Source of the DNA: Paenibacillus planticolens
GTDB lineage: Bacteria; Bacillota; Bacilli; Paenibacillales; NBRC-103111
Length of the DNA: 64,000 bases
NCBI RefSeq assembly: GCF_013141725.1
Contig: NZ_WHNZ01000039.1
Coordinates: 124,001 to 188,000 of the forward strand
Direction of reading: 5' to 3'
The translations under genes were made by a program, and so were the position numbers. Shown piece by piece: positions 30,696 through 39,351 of this stretch. Each line of letters begins with the position of its first letter. The first letter of the stretch is position 1. The notes beneath the pieces are model-generated. The model searched no databases. It had not been told where the DNA came from and saw only the letters and a program-made list of their open reading frames with translations.

Positions 30696-32171
30696 ATGAA
30701 AAACAACAAAAAAGCACTAGCCGCTTTGACCATTACAGCAACCGTAGGTTTGTCCGCGATTCTGCCCTTTAATGCCTTCGCCGCGAATCCTTTCGCCGAT
30801 GCCGCAAGCTCCTCTCAAGTTCAAACGGCTATTGAACAATTAGCCCAGCAGCAGGTGCTTTCCGGCTATGCAGATCATAGCTTCCTTCCCAATCAGGCAG
30901 TAACTCGCGCAGAAATCGCCAAAATGGCCGCACTCGCTCTGCACGTCAATGTGGATACAACGGCAACAACTTCTTTTGTCGATGTAACTAAAGCGGATTG
31001 GTTCTATTCGTACGCTGCAGCCCTTGAGTCTGTAGGGGCTATGTCTGGTACGGACGGGCAATTCCAAGGCAGCCGTACGATCTCATCCGAGCAGTTGGCG
31101 GACGTTGTTGCCAAGGCATTGCAAGTGGAGGCAGCCGTTGTAAAACAATTGCCAAGTTTTGCATCGTTAACTAGCTCCCCGGTGACACGCGGTCAGGCCG
31201 CTCTGCTCATTTTCGAAGCGCAGCAATTAGCTCCCATCCATGTGACGAAGCTCGAGGCCTTGAACGCCATCACGCTGCAAGTCACCTTCTCGGCACCGAT
31301 ACCGGCTGCGGATTTAGAGCTTGAACCCGCGTCCAAAAACTTTGTTTTTGACAACGGTTTGGCTATCAGCAACGTTCCACGGTTAAAAACAGGCGCCACC
31401 TCGACCTACATTATTCCAGTGCCAACGCAAAAACCAGGGACAACTTACACTTTAACTTACAAAGGCAAACCAGCAGGTACTTTCACAGCGGGCACAGAGA
31501 AAATTGCTTTGGCGTCGACGCAGCAACTGTCTAACGATTCTTTTGAGGTCGAATCCCACTTGGCTGACGGCGTTGCCGATTACGGTTATGTCATTGCTGC
31601 ATACGCCAAAAGCCGTCCAGGTTCCTTTATCGTAGATGAGAACAATAACTACAACGGTACTGCGTATCAAATCCTTTCTTCTATGCGCAACCGTGAGGTG
31701 CAAATCACCCCTGAGGGCGGTACACCGATGACCGCTAAATATTTACGATTCACCCAAGCTACCGATGGTCGCCAAGCGCCTAAATTCCTTTTGCCTAACG
31801 GCGAAACGTTCAAGCCGGGTGTGACTTACACCGTTTCCGCAGACTGGGCTACTTTGAAAAACGCCACATTTACAGCCAAAGATATCGCACCGCTAACAAT
31901 TCAATCTGCTTCTGCTGTAGATGCAAAGACCATTAACGTGACCCTTTCCCAGGATCCAAAAGATGAAATTTTCGTTTCACGCCGTGTTACATTGACAGGA
32001 ACTGACGGCACTGTTCTGACAGCTGAATACACGCTGAGTTCGCGTAAAGGTGCAGCAGGTACTTTCGGTCTTCTGAATAACGGTCAGCTTGTGCCGGGTA
32101 TGACTTACTCGGTCGCTCCGGTAGGCGGCTGGGCTACGGCTTCAGGCGTTAGCTTGACTGCCGCAAAGTAA
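30696..32171 (+). CDS. secreted SLH-domain surface protein
   Basis: 491 residues. Sec signal peptide ending in NAFA-ANPFADA (residues 1-30). Two SLH modules follow: QQQVLSGYADHSFLPNQAVT with RAEIAKMAALAL (~45-80) and DVTKADWFYSYAAALESVGA (~90-150). The rest is beta-rich with repeats resembling Ig-like S-layer domains (THVTKLEALNAITLQVTFSA). SLH modules bind pyruvylated wall polymer, so the protein should be anchored to the cell wall. AGGAG site before the ATG. Confidence 0.9.
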   Translation: MKNNKKALAALTITATVGLSAILPFNAFAANPFADAASSSQVQTAIEQLAQQQVLSGYADHSFLPNQAVTRAEIAKMAALALHVNVDTTATTSFVDVTKADWFYSYAAALESVGAMSGTDGQFQGSRTISSEQLADVVAKALQVEAAVVKQLPSFASLTSSPVTRGQAALLIFEAQQLAPIHVTKLEALNAITLQVTFSAPIPAADLELEPASKNFVFDNGLAISNVPRLKTGATSTYIIPVPTQKPGTTYTLTYKGKPAGTFTAGTEKIALASTQQLSNDSFEVESHLADGVADYGYVIAAYAKSRPGSFIVDENNNYNGTAYQILSSMRNREVQITPEGGTPMTAKYLRFTQATDGRQAPKFLLPNGETFKPGVTYTVSADWATLKNATFTAKDIAPLTIQSASAVDAKTINVTLSQDPKDEIFVSRRVTLTGTDGTVLTAEYTLSSRKGAAGTFGLLNNGQLVPGMTYSVAPVGGWATASGVSLTAAK

Positions 32172-32186
32172 GCCTGCTTATGTAAG

Positions 32187-32220
32187 GAAAAGGAGTACCT
32201 TGGATGAGGTGCTCCTTTTC
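32187..32220 (+). terminator. intrinsic terminator after the SLH gene
   Basis: AAAAGGAGTACC / GGTGCTCCTTTT stem with 8-nt loop and a trailing T-rich tail. Confidence 0.88.
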
Positions 32221-32245
32221 ATCTTTTCTGATGAGGTGATTTTTT

Positions 32246-33436
32246 ATGTTGTTCAAAAATAGAGCGCTATTCGCTATGTTGATTCTGCTCATTATGCTGG
32301 TTGGCTGCAGCTCGCAGCCTGAAGCGTCGACTGGCTCTGCCTCCTCGGCTACTCCGTCGACAGCTCCGTCGGCTGCACCCATTGCCAGTGCAGCCCCAAC
32401 ACCGGATGCTGCAATGCCTTCGCCTTCGCCTGCACCTGTATCGGGGGAGGCAACGACTCTGCTTGTTACTCATTCCAAAAGTGATTATATGTCTTTCCTA
32501 GATCCAGTTACGGGACGATTCAACAAACTGACGGTTGGCAAAGCGCCTTTTGCCATTGCCGTGGGGCCTAACCATCGCGCTTATGTAACCACCGCTGAGG
32601 GTGTTGCTGTTGTGGATACGCAGCAGCGCAAACGCTTAGCTCTTGTGCCTTATAGAGCCGCTGACACTATCGGCAAGCCCCAGTTTGGCGAATACCGTCC
32701 CGGCGGAATGGGGCTTGCGGTCTCTCCTGACGGCAAATCCGTCTATGTCGGCGTTTATTTGACTGGCCGCGGCGGAGACGGTACGAAGAGCCAACTGGAG
32801 ATCTTGGATGCGGAGAAGCTCGTCATGACAGGAAGCGTCGCCGTAGGCGTCCGACCGTTCGATGTCGTGACCAGCCTCGATGGCAATGAGGTTTACAGCA
32901 TCGATCACGACTCCTACTCCGTGACAGCTGTCGATCCTGTGCAGCTGAAGGCTCGCACCCTTGAGGCTGCACCCTTCGGCAAAGGCGGCTTCGAGAAGCC
33001 GCACTATGCAGCGGTTCGCGCTGACGGCCGCCTGCTTTTGCCCTATCAGGGACGCGGTCTGATTGTGCTCGACCCTGTCAGCGGCAAGTACGAGACGAAA
33101 CCGTTGACGGGCAATACGCATCAGGAAGGCGTGACACTTACGCCTGAAGGCAAGCTGCTGCTCGTCATCGGCAACGGGGCGGCAGGAAGCGCTAGCGGCA
33201 AGCCAAACTTGACCGTGCTTGACGTCAACACGTATGCCGAGAAGATCATCCCGCTTGAGCGTATGCACCAAATGGTCGCCACCAGCGCTGACGGACGGTA
33301 CGCATACCTCACTGGCGGCGTCACTTACGCTGATACAGGCTGGAACGGGATGAGCGTCGTCGACCTGGCTTCCGGAGCTGTCCGCGACTTCGAGGTACCG
33401 GATTATCCGCTGGATGTGCAGCTTCTTTCGGAATGA
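32246..33436 (+). CDS. beta-propeller (YncE-like) lipoprotein
   Basis: 396 residues. Lipoprotein signal ILLIMLVGCSSQ, then a Ser/Ala/Pro linker to ~residue 68. The body has repeated blades: KLTVGKAPFAIAVGPNHRAY, GGMGLAVSPDGKSVYVGVYL, VGVRPFDVVTSLDGNEVYSI, VATSADGRYAYLTGG. This is the YncE/YVTN-type seven-bladed fold. Ligand unknown; probably extracellular binding. Confidence 0.85.
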   Translation: MLFKNRALFAMLILLIMLVGCSSQPEASTGSASSATPSTAPSAAPIASAAPTPDAAMPSPSPAPVSGEATTLLVTHSKSDYMSFLDPVTGRFNKLTVGKAPFAIAVGPNHRAYVTTAEGVAVVDTQQRKRLALVPYRAADTIGKPQFGEYRPGGMGLAVSPDGKSVYVGVYLTGRGGDGTKSQLEILDAEKLVMTGSVAVGVRPFDVVTSLDGNEVYSIDHDSYSVTAVDPVQLKARTLEAAPFGKGGFEKPHYAAVRADGRLLLPYQGRGLIVLDPVSGKYETKPLTGNTHQEGVTLTPEGKLLLVIGNGAAGSASGKPNLTVLDVNTYAEKIIPLERMHQMVATSADGRYAYLTGGVTYADTGWNGMSVVDLASGAVRDFEVPDYPLDVQLLSE

Positions 33437-33467
33437 TTGACTTTGGGAAGCTGATAAGCGTGCTTTC

Positions 33468-33715
33468 GAGACGGTCTTTTCGGACCTTTCAGCTGCATCT
33501 AGCATTTAGCTACTGTTCACACTCTGAGACGGCTTTTTGGGCGCTCTCGGCTGGCGTTTTGTGCTATACACACCAGTTTTCACTACCGAGACTGCCTTTT
33601 CGGCACTCTCAGCTGCATCTAGCTACTTTTCACACTCTGAGACGGCTTTTTGGGCGCTCTCGGCCGACTTTTGTGCTGTACACACCAATGAAACGCCCTT
33701 TCAGCGCTCCCAAAC
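33468..33715. repeat. intergenic palindromic repeat array, core type D (five units)
   Basis: Direct units GAGACGG-TTTTT-GGCGCTCTCGGC and variants begin near 33468, 33526, 33598, 33639 and 33690. Each can form a GAGA...TCTC hairpin. Spacing is less regular than in the other arrays. It fills the gap between convergent genes. Confidence 0.8.
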
Positions 33716-33757
33716 AAAAATCCCCCTTATCTGAAATCAGACAAGGGGGATTTTTGC
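33714..33757. terminator. bidirectional terminator between lipoprotein and response regulator genes
   Basis: AAAAATCCCCCTTATCTGA / AGACAAGGGGGATTTTT stem with A and T runs on either side, so it can act on both strands. Confidence 0.92.
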
Positions 33758-33759
33758 GT

Positions 33760-34455
33760 TCACTCATGCTTAGCCATATAACCTACCCCTGGGTAGGTGA
33801 CAATGAGTTCGATGCCTTCGGCAGCGCTTTTGATCTTCTGCCGGATGCGGGCGATGGTGACGCGCAGGTACTCGACTTCATCGCGGTACTCGCTTCCCCA
33901 AACCTCGCTAAGCAGCTGCTCGTGGGTCATGACTTTCCCCGCATGCTGCAGAAGCAGCGCAAACAAGTTGTACTCGGTCTCTGTGAACTTGACCTCGGTA
34001 TCGCCCAGCCAGATGCGGCGCTGGGCGAGGTTCGCCGTCACCGGACCGAGCGTAATTTCGCTCGTAGTGACGGAAGGCGCCATGCGGCCATCCATGCGGC
34101 GCAGCACAGCGTTCACCCGGGCAAAAAGCTCATCCAATGAGAACGGCTTCGTCAAATAGTCGTCCGCTCCAAGGTTGAGCCCCTGCACTTTATCCGCTCC
34201 GTTGCTCCTCGCGGTCAGCATAATGACCGGTACGCTGGAGTAGGAGCGCAGCCTTTTTAGCACATCGAATCCGTCCATGCCCGGCATCATCAGATCGAGC
34301 AAAATCAAATCCGGATCGAACTCCTCCGCCTTCTCCAGCGCTTCCGCCCCGCTCTGACAGGTCAAGGTTTCAAAATCCAAGGATTTAAGATTCGCGGCGA
34401 CGAAACGCACAATTTTCGGCTCATCATCGACGATCATGATTTTTTTCTTGTTCAT
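33760..34455 (-). CDS. OmpR/PhoB-family response regulator
   Basis: 231 residues. Receiver with DDE at 10-12, phospho-acceptor Asp in LILLDLMMPGMDG, T in MLTARS and K in DYLTKPFS. The C-terminal winged helix is typical (FTETEYNLFALLLQHAGKVM; VTYPGVGYM). ATG 34455 with GGGGAGG upstream overlaps the kinase gene by 32 nt, so the two form one operon with kinase first. Signal unknown. Confidence 0.95.
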   Translation of the reverse strand: MNKKKIMIVDDEPKIVRFVAANLKSLDFETLTCQSGAEALEKAEEFDPDLILLDLMMPGMDGFDVLKRLRSYSSVPVIMLTARSNGADKVQGLNLGADDYLTKPFSLDELFARVNAVLRRMDGRMAPSVTTSEITLGPVTANLAQRRIWLGDTEVKFTETEYNLFALLLQHAGKVMTHEQLLSEVWGSEYRDEVEYLRVTIARIRQKIKSAAEGIELIVTYPGVGYMAKHE

Positions 34456-36673
34456 TTCCGTTTTCCTCCCCTAAGTACCTCGGTATGAAGAGGGTAAACG
34501 TGCTTCCCTCGCCGAGCCTGCTTTCCACGTGAATCTCTCCGCCGTGCGCCTGCATAATTCCTTTGCATATCGCCAGGCCCAGCCCTGTGCCTCCAGTTTG
34601 ACGGCTCGATGAGACATCTACCCGGTAGAACCGGTCAAATAATTTGTCCACATGCTCCGAGGCGATGCCGATGCCATTATCCTGCACGTCCAGTTTCACG
34701 TAACGCTCGTCGGCATGAGCCATAATACGAATGATCGGATGCCCCGTATTATAGCGTACAGCATTCGTGAACAGGTTCACGAGCACTTGCTCCATCCGCA
34801 GTTTATCGGCATAAATCAGCGGCGTATCCTCCGCCACCTGCACCTCGAATTGCGTATGCGCATCATTCGCTTGCTGCGGGAGTCTTCGCATGGCGCTCTG
34901 GACAACGGCTTCCACACGCAGCGGCTGCGGGTTGATCCGCATCGCGCCGGAATCGATTTTGGAAATATCGAGCCAGTCGTCAATCAGATCCTGAATACGG
35001 CCGATATCCTCGTGAATCCCCTCCAGCAGCTCCTGCTTAAAGCTTTCTTCCCACTGCGCGTCGACGCGAAGGAGCGTTTCGACGCTGCCGCGAATGCTTG
35101 TGATTGGCGTTTTGAACTCATGGGAGGCCAGTGAGATCAGATCATTTTTCAAAGCGTCGATTTCATGCTCCTTCGTCATATCGCGCCAAACGTAGCCGCG
35201 GCCAAAAACCCGCCCTTCTCTAGCTACCTGGAAAGCCGATACCATCATAAAGCGCTCTTTGCCTTGACCGGTTTTCACGGTAAACGCGCCTTGCACTCTC
35301 GGCTCCACTGTCAGCTTCTCCAGCTCATCCTGACGTTCAGGAAGCAGCAGCGCAATGCGGTCAAACAAAGCAGTTTCCTGCATAATAGCCAGTTCAGACA
35401 TCGGAATAGCGAAAATTTCAGCCATCCGGTGATTGGCATACACAACATGATGCTCCATATCGATCAACACGACGGCGTCGGACATACTCTCCAGCACCGC
35501 GTTCAAAGTCGCATGCTCGTCCTGCAGCCGCTGGGTTCTCTCCTCGACGCGATCCTCCAGCTCGCTATTAAGCTGCAGCAGTGCGCCTTGATTCTCTTTG
35601 ATCTGCTCCGCCATCTTGAAAAAATGGTCCGCCAGCAATTGCAGCTCCAGTGGCGCCCCCTTTGGAACGACCCCACTGTCCGGCTCTACGAATGTGCCTC
35701 CGGCCAGCCGCTGTGTGTATCCGACTAGAGCATGAATGGTGCCGTTCAATCTTTTGGCCAAAAAACTGCCGAGCAGCACCGTCAAAAAGAGCGTCATCAC
35801 TAGCAGCAAAACCGTAATGCTCAGCGATTCAGTGAAAGCGGCATTGACCGCTGCTTTCGACTTACTCACCCAAACAATCCAATCGATTTCGGGAATGACT
35901 TTGTAAGTAATCAGCTCTTTTTGAGCAGAGTTGCTTAGCACATAGGTCCCTTCGCCCTGCCGCTGAGCCCGTGCATCTGCAACGACAGGCTCCTTCGATA
36001 GATCCGCCAACGTTTCGGTCAGCGTCCCGTTCGGGTGATAAACGGGCTTGCCCGCATGATCCAGCACCACGGGATACGCTTCTTTCCCGTAGTCGTATTT
36101 CGTGACAAGCTCCTTGATCGGCGCAAGCTCCAGCACAGCGAGCACGAAGCCATCCTGCTGTTTGATCCCTTTATAAATCGGCACAGCAATAGCGACAGAA
36201 GGCAGATTCTGCCCCTCGGGTCCGCGAAAAAGCGAGGAGATGATGGTGTTTTGCGCAGCTTGCACCCGTTTGGTGTAATCCCGGTCCTTCACATCGGTGC
36301 CTATCAGCGAATCATTCGCTGTGGTGTGCGCGGCTTTGATGAAGCCATTCTGGTCGACAACATAAATGCCTGTGAAGCCCGCCAAATTTTGCTGCAAGGA
36401 TTGCAGCTTTAGCTTCAAACTCTCAGGCGTTCGGAAGGCTGCATCCGAGGCTGTAATCGTGGCCGCCAGCGTTTCAACGGCATTGCGGTGGTAGTACATA
36501 TAATCCTGCACGGCGTCGCCAAGCCGGTAAGTCGTCATCTGCTGATTCCGATTGGACTCCTGGGTAATATGCGTAATTTGGTAAACCTGAAAGGTACCGA
36601 GAATCAGGATCGGAATCATCGCCATAATCGCGAAAGTGACCGTCAAATGTGATCGCATCGAATATTGCTTCAA
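34424..36673 (-). CDS. membrane sensor histidine kinase (Cache-HAMP-PAS-HisKA)
   Basis: About 749 residues. TM1 (FAIMAMIPILILGTFQVYQI), a long extracellular dCache-type domain (~40-285), TM2 near 290 (ITVLLLVMTLFLTVLLGSFL), HAMP, a PAS-like domain (MSDAVVLIDMEHHVVYANHR), HisKA with SHEFKTP, N box LFTNAVRYN and G box GTGLGLAICKG. The start is placed at TTG 36673 because GGAGGAAC lies 7 nt upstream; a farther in-frame start at 36751 would put 26 non-membrane residues before TM1. Confidence 0.93.
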   Translation of the reverse strand: MKQYSMRSHLTVTFAIMAMIPILILGTFQVYQITHITQESNRNQQMTTYRLGDAVQDYMYYHRNAVETLAATITASDAAFRTPESLKLKLQSLQQNLAGFTGIYVVDQNGFIKAAHTTANDSLIGTDVKDRDYTKRVQAAQNTIISSLFRGPEGQNLPSVAIAVPIYKGIKQQDGFVLAVLELAPIKELVTKYDYGKEAYPVVLDHAGKPVYHPNGTLTETLADLSKEPVVADARAQRQGEGTYVLSNSAQKELITYKVIPEIDWIVWVSKSKAAVNAAFTESLSITVLLLVMTLFLTVLLGSFLAKRLNGTIHALVGYTQRLAGGTFVEPDSGVVPKGAPLELQLLADHFFKMAEQIKENQGALLQLNSELEDRVEERTQRLQDEHATLNAVLESMSDAVVLIDMEHHVVYANHRMAEIFAIPMSELAIMQETALFDRIALLLPERQDELEKLTVEPRVQGAFTVKTGQGKERFMMVSAFQVAREGRVFGRGYVWRDMTKEHEIDALKNDLISLASHEFKTPITSIRGSVETLLRVDAQWEESFKQELLEGIHEDIGRIQDLIDDWLDISKIDSGAMRINPQPLRVEAVVQSAMRRLPQQANDAHTQFEVQVAEDTPLIYADKLRMEQVLVNLFTNAVRYNTGHPIIRIMAHADERYVKLDVQDNGIGIASEHVDKLFDRFYRVDVSSSRQTGGTGLGLAICKGIMQAHGGEIHVESRLGEGSTFTLFIPRYLGEENGNEQEKNHDRR

Positions 36674-36783
36674 AAGCGTTCCTCCGCTCTGCGTTGATTC
36701 TTTTATTTTATCACTAGCAAAAATGTAATGAAAATGAAATATGATCTTCATCTGCTTTTAATGAACTAGGCCTATAATAAGTC

Positions 36784-36847
36784 TCAACCCCCCTTTAAAA
36801 TATATAGACTTAAGACTCACAGCCCGTTGCTGTGGGTCTCTTTTTTT
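36784..36847 (+). ncRNA. candidate small RNA with C-rich 5' segment and terminator
   Basis: A TATAAT at 36773-36778 is followed by CAACCCCCCTTTAAAA and then a 10-bp stem (GACTCACAGC / GCTGTGGGTC, 36814-36838) with T-rich tail to 36847. No plus-strand gene lies upstream, since the flanking genes diverge. A short RNA of about 65 nt would explain the terminator. No clear -35 was found. Speculative. Confidence 0.4.
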
Positions 36848-36860
36848 GCCTCGGGAAAAC

Positions 36861-36889
36861 TTGGATCTCTGGTCTGCCCTTGCTATAAT
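36861..36889 (+). promoter_or_regulatory. sigma-A type promoter of the MarR gene
   Basis: TTGGAT at 36861-36866, 17-bp spacer, TATAAT at 36884-36889, followed by AAACTAAAC that resembles the half-site seen upstream of the two genes below. Confidence 0.8.
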
Positions 36890-36922
36890 GTATAGAAACT
36901 AAACAAAAAGGGCGGCTATCCC

Positions 36923-37333
36923 ATGGACAACGATCTCGTCATCACATACAAATTTCGTGAAATTAAGAATGCCCTCTCTTCTTATTTGACGCAAGTGCTT
37001 CCCCCTTTTCACATTTCTCCGGTCATGATGTATGCCTTAGAATTTCTTCGCAAGCATCCGGACTGCATCGCCGTTGATATTGCGAACGAATTCGGTCTGA
37101 CCCGCGGAGCGATTACCCAACTGCTGGATAAGTTGGAAGAGCAGGAGCTTGTTATTCGCAAGCCTCATCCGACCAGCCGCAGAAGCCTTCTTATTCAATT
37201 AACGGACAAAGGAAATACACTCATAAACGACATCCTACTGGCGTATAATAACAAAATCGAACAGCTCTTCACGCCCTATACCGAAGAAGAACTTGCCCAG
37301 CTTAAGCAGCTTCTGGAGAAACTGCCGCTATAA
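36923..37333 (+). CDS. MarR family transcriptional regulator
   Basis: 136 residues. Winged helix-turn-helix in VDIANEFGLTRGAITQLLDK followed by LEEQELVIRKPHPTSRRSLL (wing) and LTDKGNTLIND, all typical of MarR. The dimer would bind palindromes; matching ones overlap the promoters of the next two genes. Probably controls the SDR and DUF2568 genes. Confidence 0.93.
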   Translation: MDNDLVITYKFREIKNALSSYLTQVLPPFHISPVMMYALEFLRKHPDCIAVDIANEFGLTRGAITQLLDKLEEQELVIRKPHPTSRRSLLIQLTDKGNTLINDILLAYNNKIEQLFTPYTEEELAQLKQLLEKLPL

Positions 37334-37337
37334 TTGG

Positions 37338-37372
37338 AAGATCCCGACCGCTTTGCGTTGGGATTTTTTTAA
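37338..37372 (+). terminator. intrinsic terminator after the MarR gene
   Basis: ATCCCGAC / GTTGGGAT stem followed by a T run. Confidence 0.8.
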
Positions 37373-37376
37373 TGAC

Positions 37377-37410
37377 TTGACTATTTAGTTAAACTAATAT
37401 ACTGTATAGT
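37377..37410 (+). promoter_or_regulatory. promoter of the SDR gene with MarR-like palindrome
   Basis: TTGACT at 37377-37382; TATACT or TACTGT serves as -10. The spacer contains the palindrome TTAGTTAAACTAA (37386-37397), suited to a MarR dimer blocking RNA polymerase. Confidence 0.6.
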
Positions 37411-37451
37411 TATTAAACAATTTACAACATTAACATTTGGAGTGATTAAAT

Positions 37452-38291
37452 ATGAGCAAAATTATCGCAATTACCGGCGCTTCCTCTGGCATCGGCTTGG
37501 CTACGGCCCTGAAATTTGCAGAGTCGGGTTGGACGGTTTATGCCGGAACACGCAACGTAGAGCGTGACCGGGAGCTGCATGCGCACCATGCAAATCTTCA
37601 TTTTATCGAAATGGAAGTAACAAGTCCTGAGTCGCTGGAAAAGGCTTTTGCCGCAATCGACAGCAGTCACGGCCGTCTCGATGTTCTGTTCTGCAATGCC
37701 GGCTTTGGATTTCTAAGAGCTCTGGGGCAGGCAACGATGGATGAGATTCATAACGTTTTTGATACGAATGTCTACGGCGTTATGCATACGATCCGTGCGG
37801 GGCTGCCGCTTTTACGCAAGTCAGATGCCGGGCATTTGGTCGCAACAACCAGTGTTGGAGGCTTAGTCGGCCAACCCTTCAATGAAATCTACTGTGCAGC
37901 AAAATTTGCCGTGGAAGGCTTATTGGAAAGCTTGGCCACCTACTACAAGCCCACGTTCAATATCGACGTCACGTTGCTTGAGCCCGGAGCGATCGCAACT
38001 AACTTTAACCAAACCGTCCTCGGACATGTCCAAAAAACCGGAGGCATCCTGGAGGATGAATATAAACCGATTATTACCCAGTATTTAGACGCCTTCGCCA
38101 AGCGTAATTCCGTGCCCCAAACGTCGGAGTCTGTTGCTGAAGTCATGATGAAGCTCATGGATATGGAACCCAAACCGCTGCGTATCCGTACGTCGGAAGC
38201 CGCGGAAGCTTTCGTGCAATACAAAGTAAGTCAGGACCCTACCGGACTGGAAGGTATGCTGAACACACGCAAGCTTCACTTGAATTTGTAA
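37452..38291 (+). CDS. SDR-family oxidoreductase
   Basis: 279 residues of the classical short-chain dehydrogenase type: TGASSGIGLATA cofactor motif, LFCNAGFGFL, catalytic YCAAKFAVEG (YxxxK). The following LEPGAIATNFN fits the classical pattern. NADP(H) and substrate preference cannot be told with certainty. It follows the MarR gene with its own promoter. ATG with TTGGAG upstream. Confidence 0.92.
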   Translation: MSKIIAITGASSGIGLATALKFAESGWTVYAGTRNVERDRELHAHHANLHFIEMEVTSPESLEKAFAAIDSSHGRLDVLFCNAGFGFLRALGQATMDEIHNVFDTNVYGVMHTIRAGLPLLRKSDAGHLVATTSVGGLVGQPFNEIYCAAKFAVEGLLESLATYYKPTFNIDVTLLEPGAIATNFNQTVLGHVQKTGGILEDEYKPIITQYLDAFAKRNSVPQTSESVAEVMMKLMDMEPKPLRIRTSEAAEAFVQYKVSQDPTGLEGMLNTRKLHLNL

Positions 38292-38294
38292 TTA

Positions 38295-38339
38295 GGACCG
38301 GCCCGAATCCAGTCGTGGATTGACGGGCAGGTCTTTTTT
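38295..38339 (+). terminator. intrinsic terminator after the SDR gene
   Basis: GACCGGCCCG / CGGGCAGGTC stem followed by six T. Confidence 0.88.
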
Positions 38340-38360
38340 CTGTGATGTGTAAAATCTTTC

Positions 38361-38400
38361 TTGCATAAACTAATGTTATTAGTTATTATACTATTATAGT
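38361..38400 (+). promoter_or_regulatory. promoter of the DUF2568 gene with MarR-like palindrome
   Basis: TTGCAT (38361-38366), 17-bp spacer, TATTAT (38384-38389). The spacer holds ACTAATGTTATTAGT, which uses the same ACTAA/TTAGT half-sites as the SDR promoter. Confidence 0.6.
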
Positions 38401-38427
38401 TAGCTTATAAACGGAGGATGTTGCCTT

Positions 38428-38769
38428 ATGATGAATGTATTGCAAGCTGCCAACCTGGGTATACGGTTTCTTTTGGAGCTCTGCCTCCTTGCATCCCTGG
38501 GCTACTGGGGTTTTCACGGTGATAAAAGCACGCTGCTCAAAATTGTTCTGGGCATTGGCACACCGCTTGTTGCCACGGTCATTTGGGGCCTGTTCTTGTC
38601 ACCGAAGGCTTCCATTCCCATGGCTCAGCCCATTCCCTTTATCCTTGAGCTCGCCGTCTTCGCCATCGCCATCATCGCCCTTTATTCAGCCGGCAAGCCT
38701 TCTCTTGCTGTTGCATTTATGTTGATTTACATCGTTAATCGCACGCTTATCTACCTCTGGCATCAATAG
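38428..38769 (+). CDS. YrdB/DUF2568 small membrane protein
   Basis: 113 residues with four hydrophobic segments (FLLELCLLASLGYWGFHGD; PLVATVIWGLFLSP; FILELAVFAIAIIALYSAGK; LAVAFMLIYIVNRTLIYLW). The E-L spaced pattern matches DUF2568/YrdB. Function unknown. GGAGG 10 nt before the ATG. Confidence 0.88.
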   Translation: MMNVLQAANLGIRFLLELCLLASLGYWGFHGDKSTLLKIVLGIGTPLVATVIWGLFLSPKASIPMAQPIPFILELAVFAIAIIALYSAGKPSLAVAFMLIYIVNRTLIYLWHQ

Positions 38770-38792
38770 ATGCGCCCTGGCAGATTGAAAAA

Positions 38793-38839
38793 AGGACCGC
38801 CCCATCCGTTCCCCGGATAAGGGCAGGTCCTTTTCTTTT
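38793..38839. terminator. bidirectional terminator between DUF2568 and Rieske genes
   Basis: AAAAAGGACC-GCCCC / GGGC-AGGTCCTTTT stem flanked by A and T runs. Confidence 0.85.
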
Positions 38840-39136
38840 TTATAGGTGAGCAAAAAGCTGGCCATCTTTGACCACAACGTCATAGCCGCTTAGGCTTTTG
38901 GTCGGCACATTTAGGCATGCTCCCGAGTGCAAATCAAATGTCCAGCCGTGCATCGGGCACACGAACTCCCCTTTTTCAGCCTCCACAATCGCGCCGGCAT
39001 GCGGGCATCTGCTTGAAACGAGCCGGTATGCAGCCCCATCCTCCGTTTGAATTAACCAATACAAGTTCTTATCGAATACGATTTCTGCGGGCAACTTCGT
39101 GAAGCTTTCCTCTAGCCCTAACAGAACTTCTTTCAT
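38840..39136 (-). CDS. Rieske [2Fe-2S] protein (NirD-like small ferredoxin)
   Basis: 98 residues. The two cluster-binding boxes are intact: SSRCPHAG (CxH) and FVCPMHGWTFDLHSGAC (CxxH). Single-domain proteins like this serve as electron carriers for oxygenases or as the small nitrite reductase subunit; no partner is nearby, so the role is open. No signal peptide. Confidence 0.92.
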   Translation of the reverse strand: MKEVLLGLEESFTKLPAEIVFDKNLYWLIQTEDGAAYRLVSSRCPHAGAIVEAEKGEFVCPMHGWTFDLHSGACLNVPTKSLSGYDVVVKDGQLFAHL

Positions 39137-39351
39137 GTTGACACCCCCCTGTTCCCTTATGTTCCAGCATACAGTTTACTACATTTTCGTCATTTCATTT
39201 AGGCGCCTTATTGGAGAGACGTGCACAACGCATCCTTTTACACATAATTTCCCACAATGTTGCGATAGGATGTCCATAATCTTGGGGTACAGTTAAGTTG
39301 TAAGGGAGAGACACTCACCTGCACACCCCAAATTGAGAGGAGTTTTCTAAA

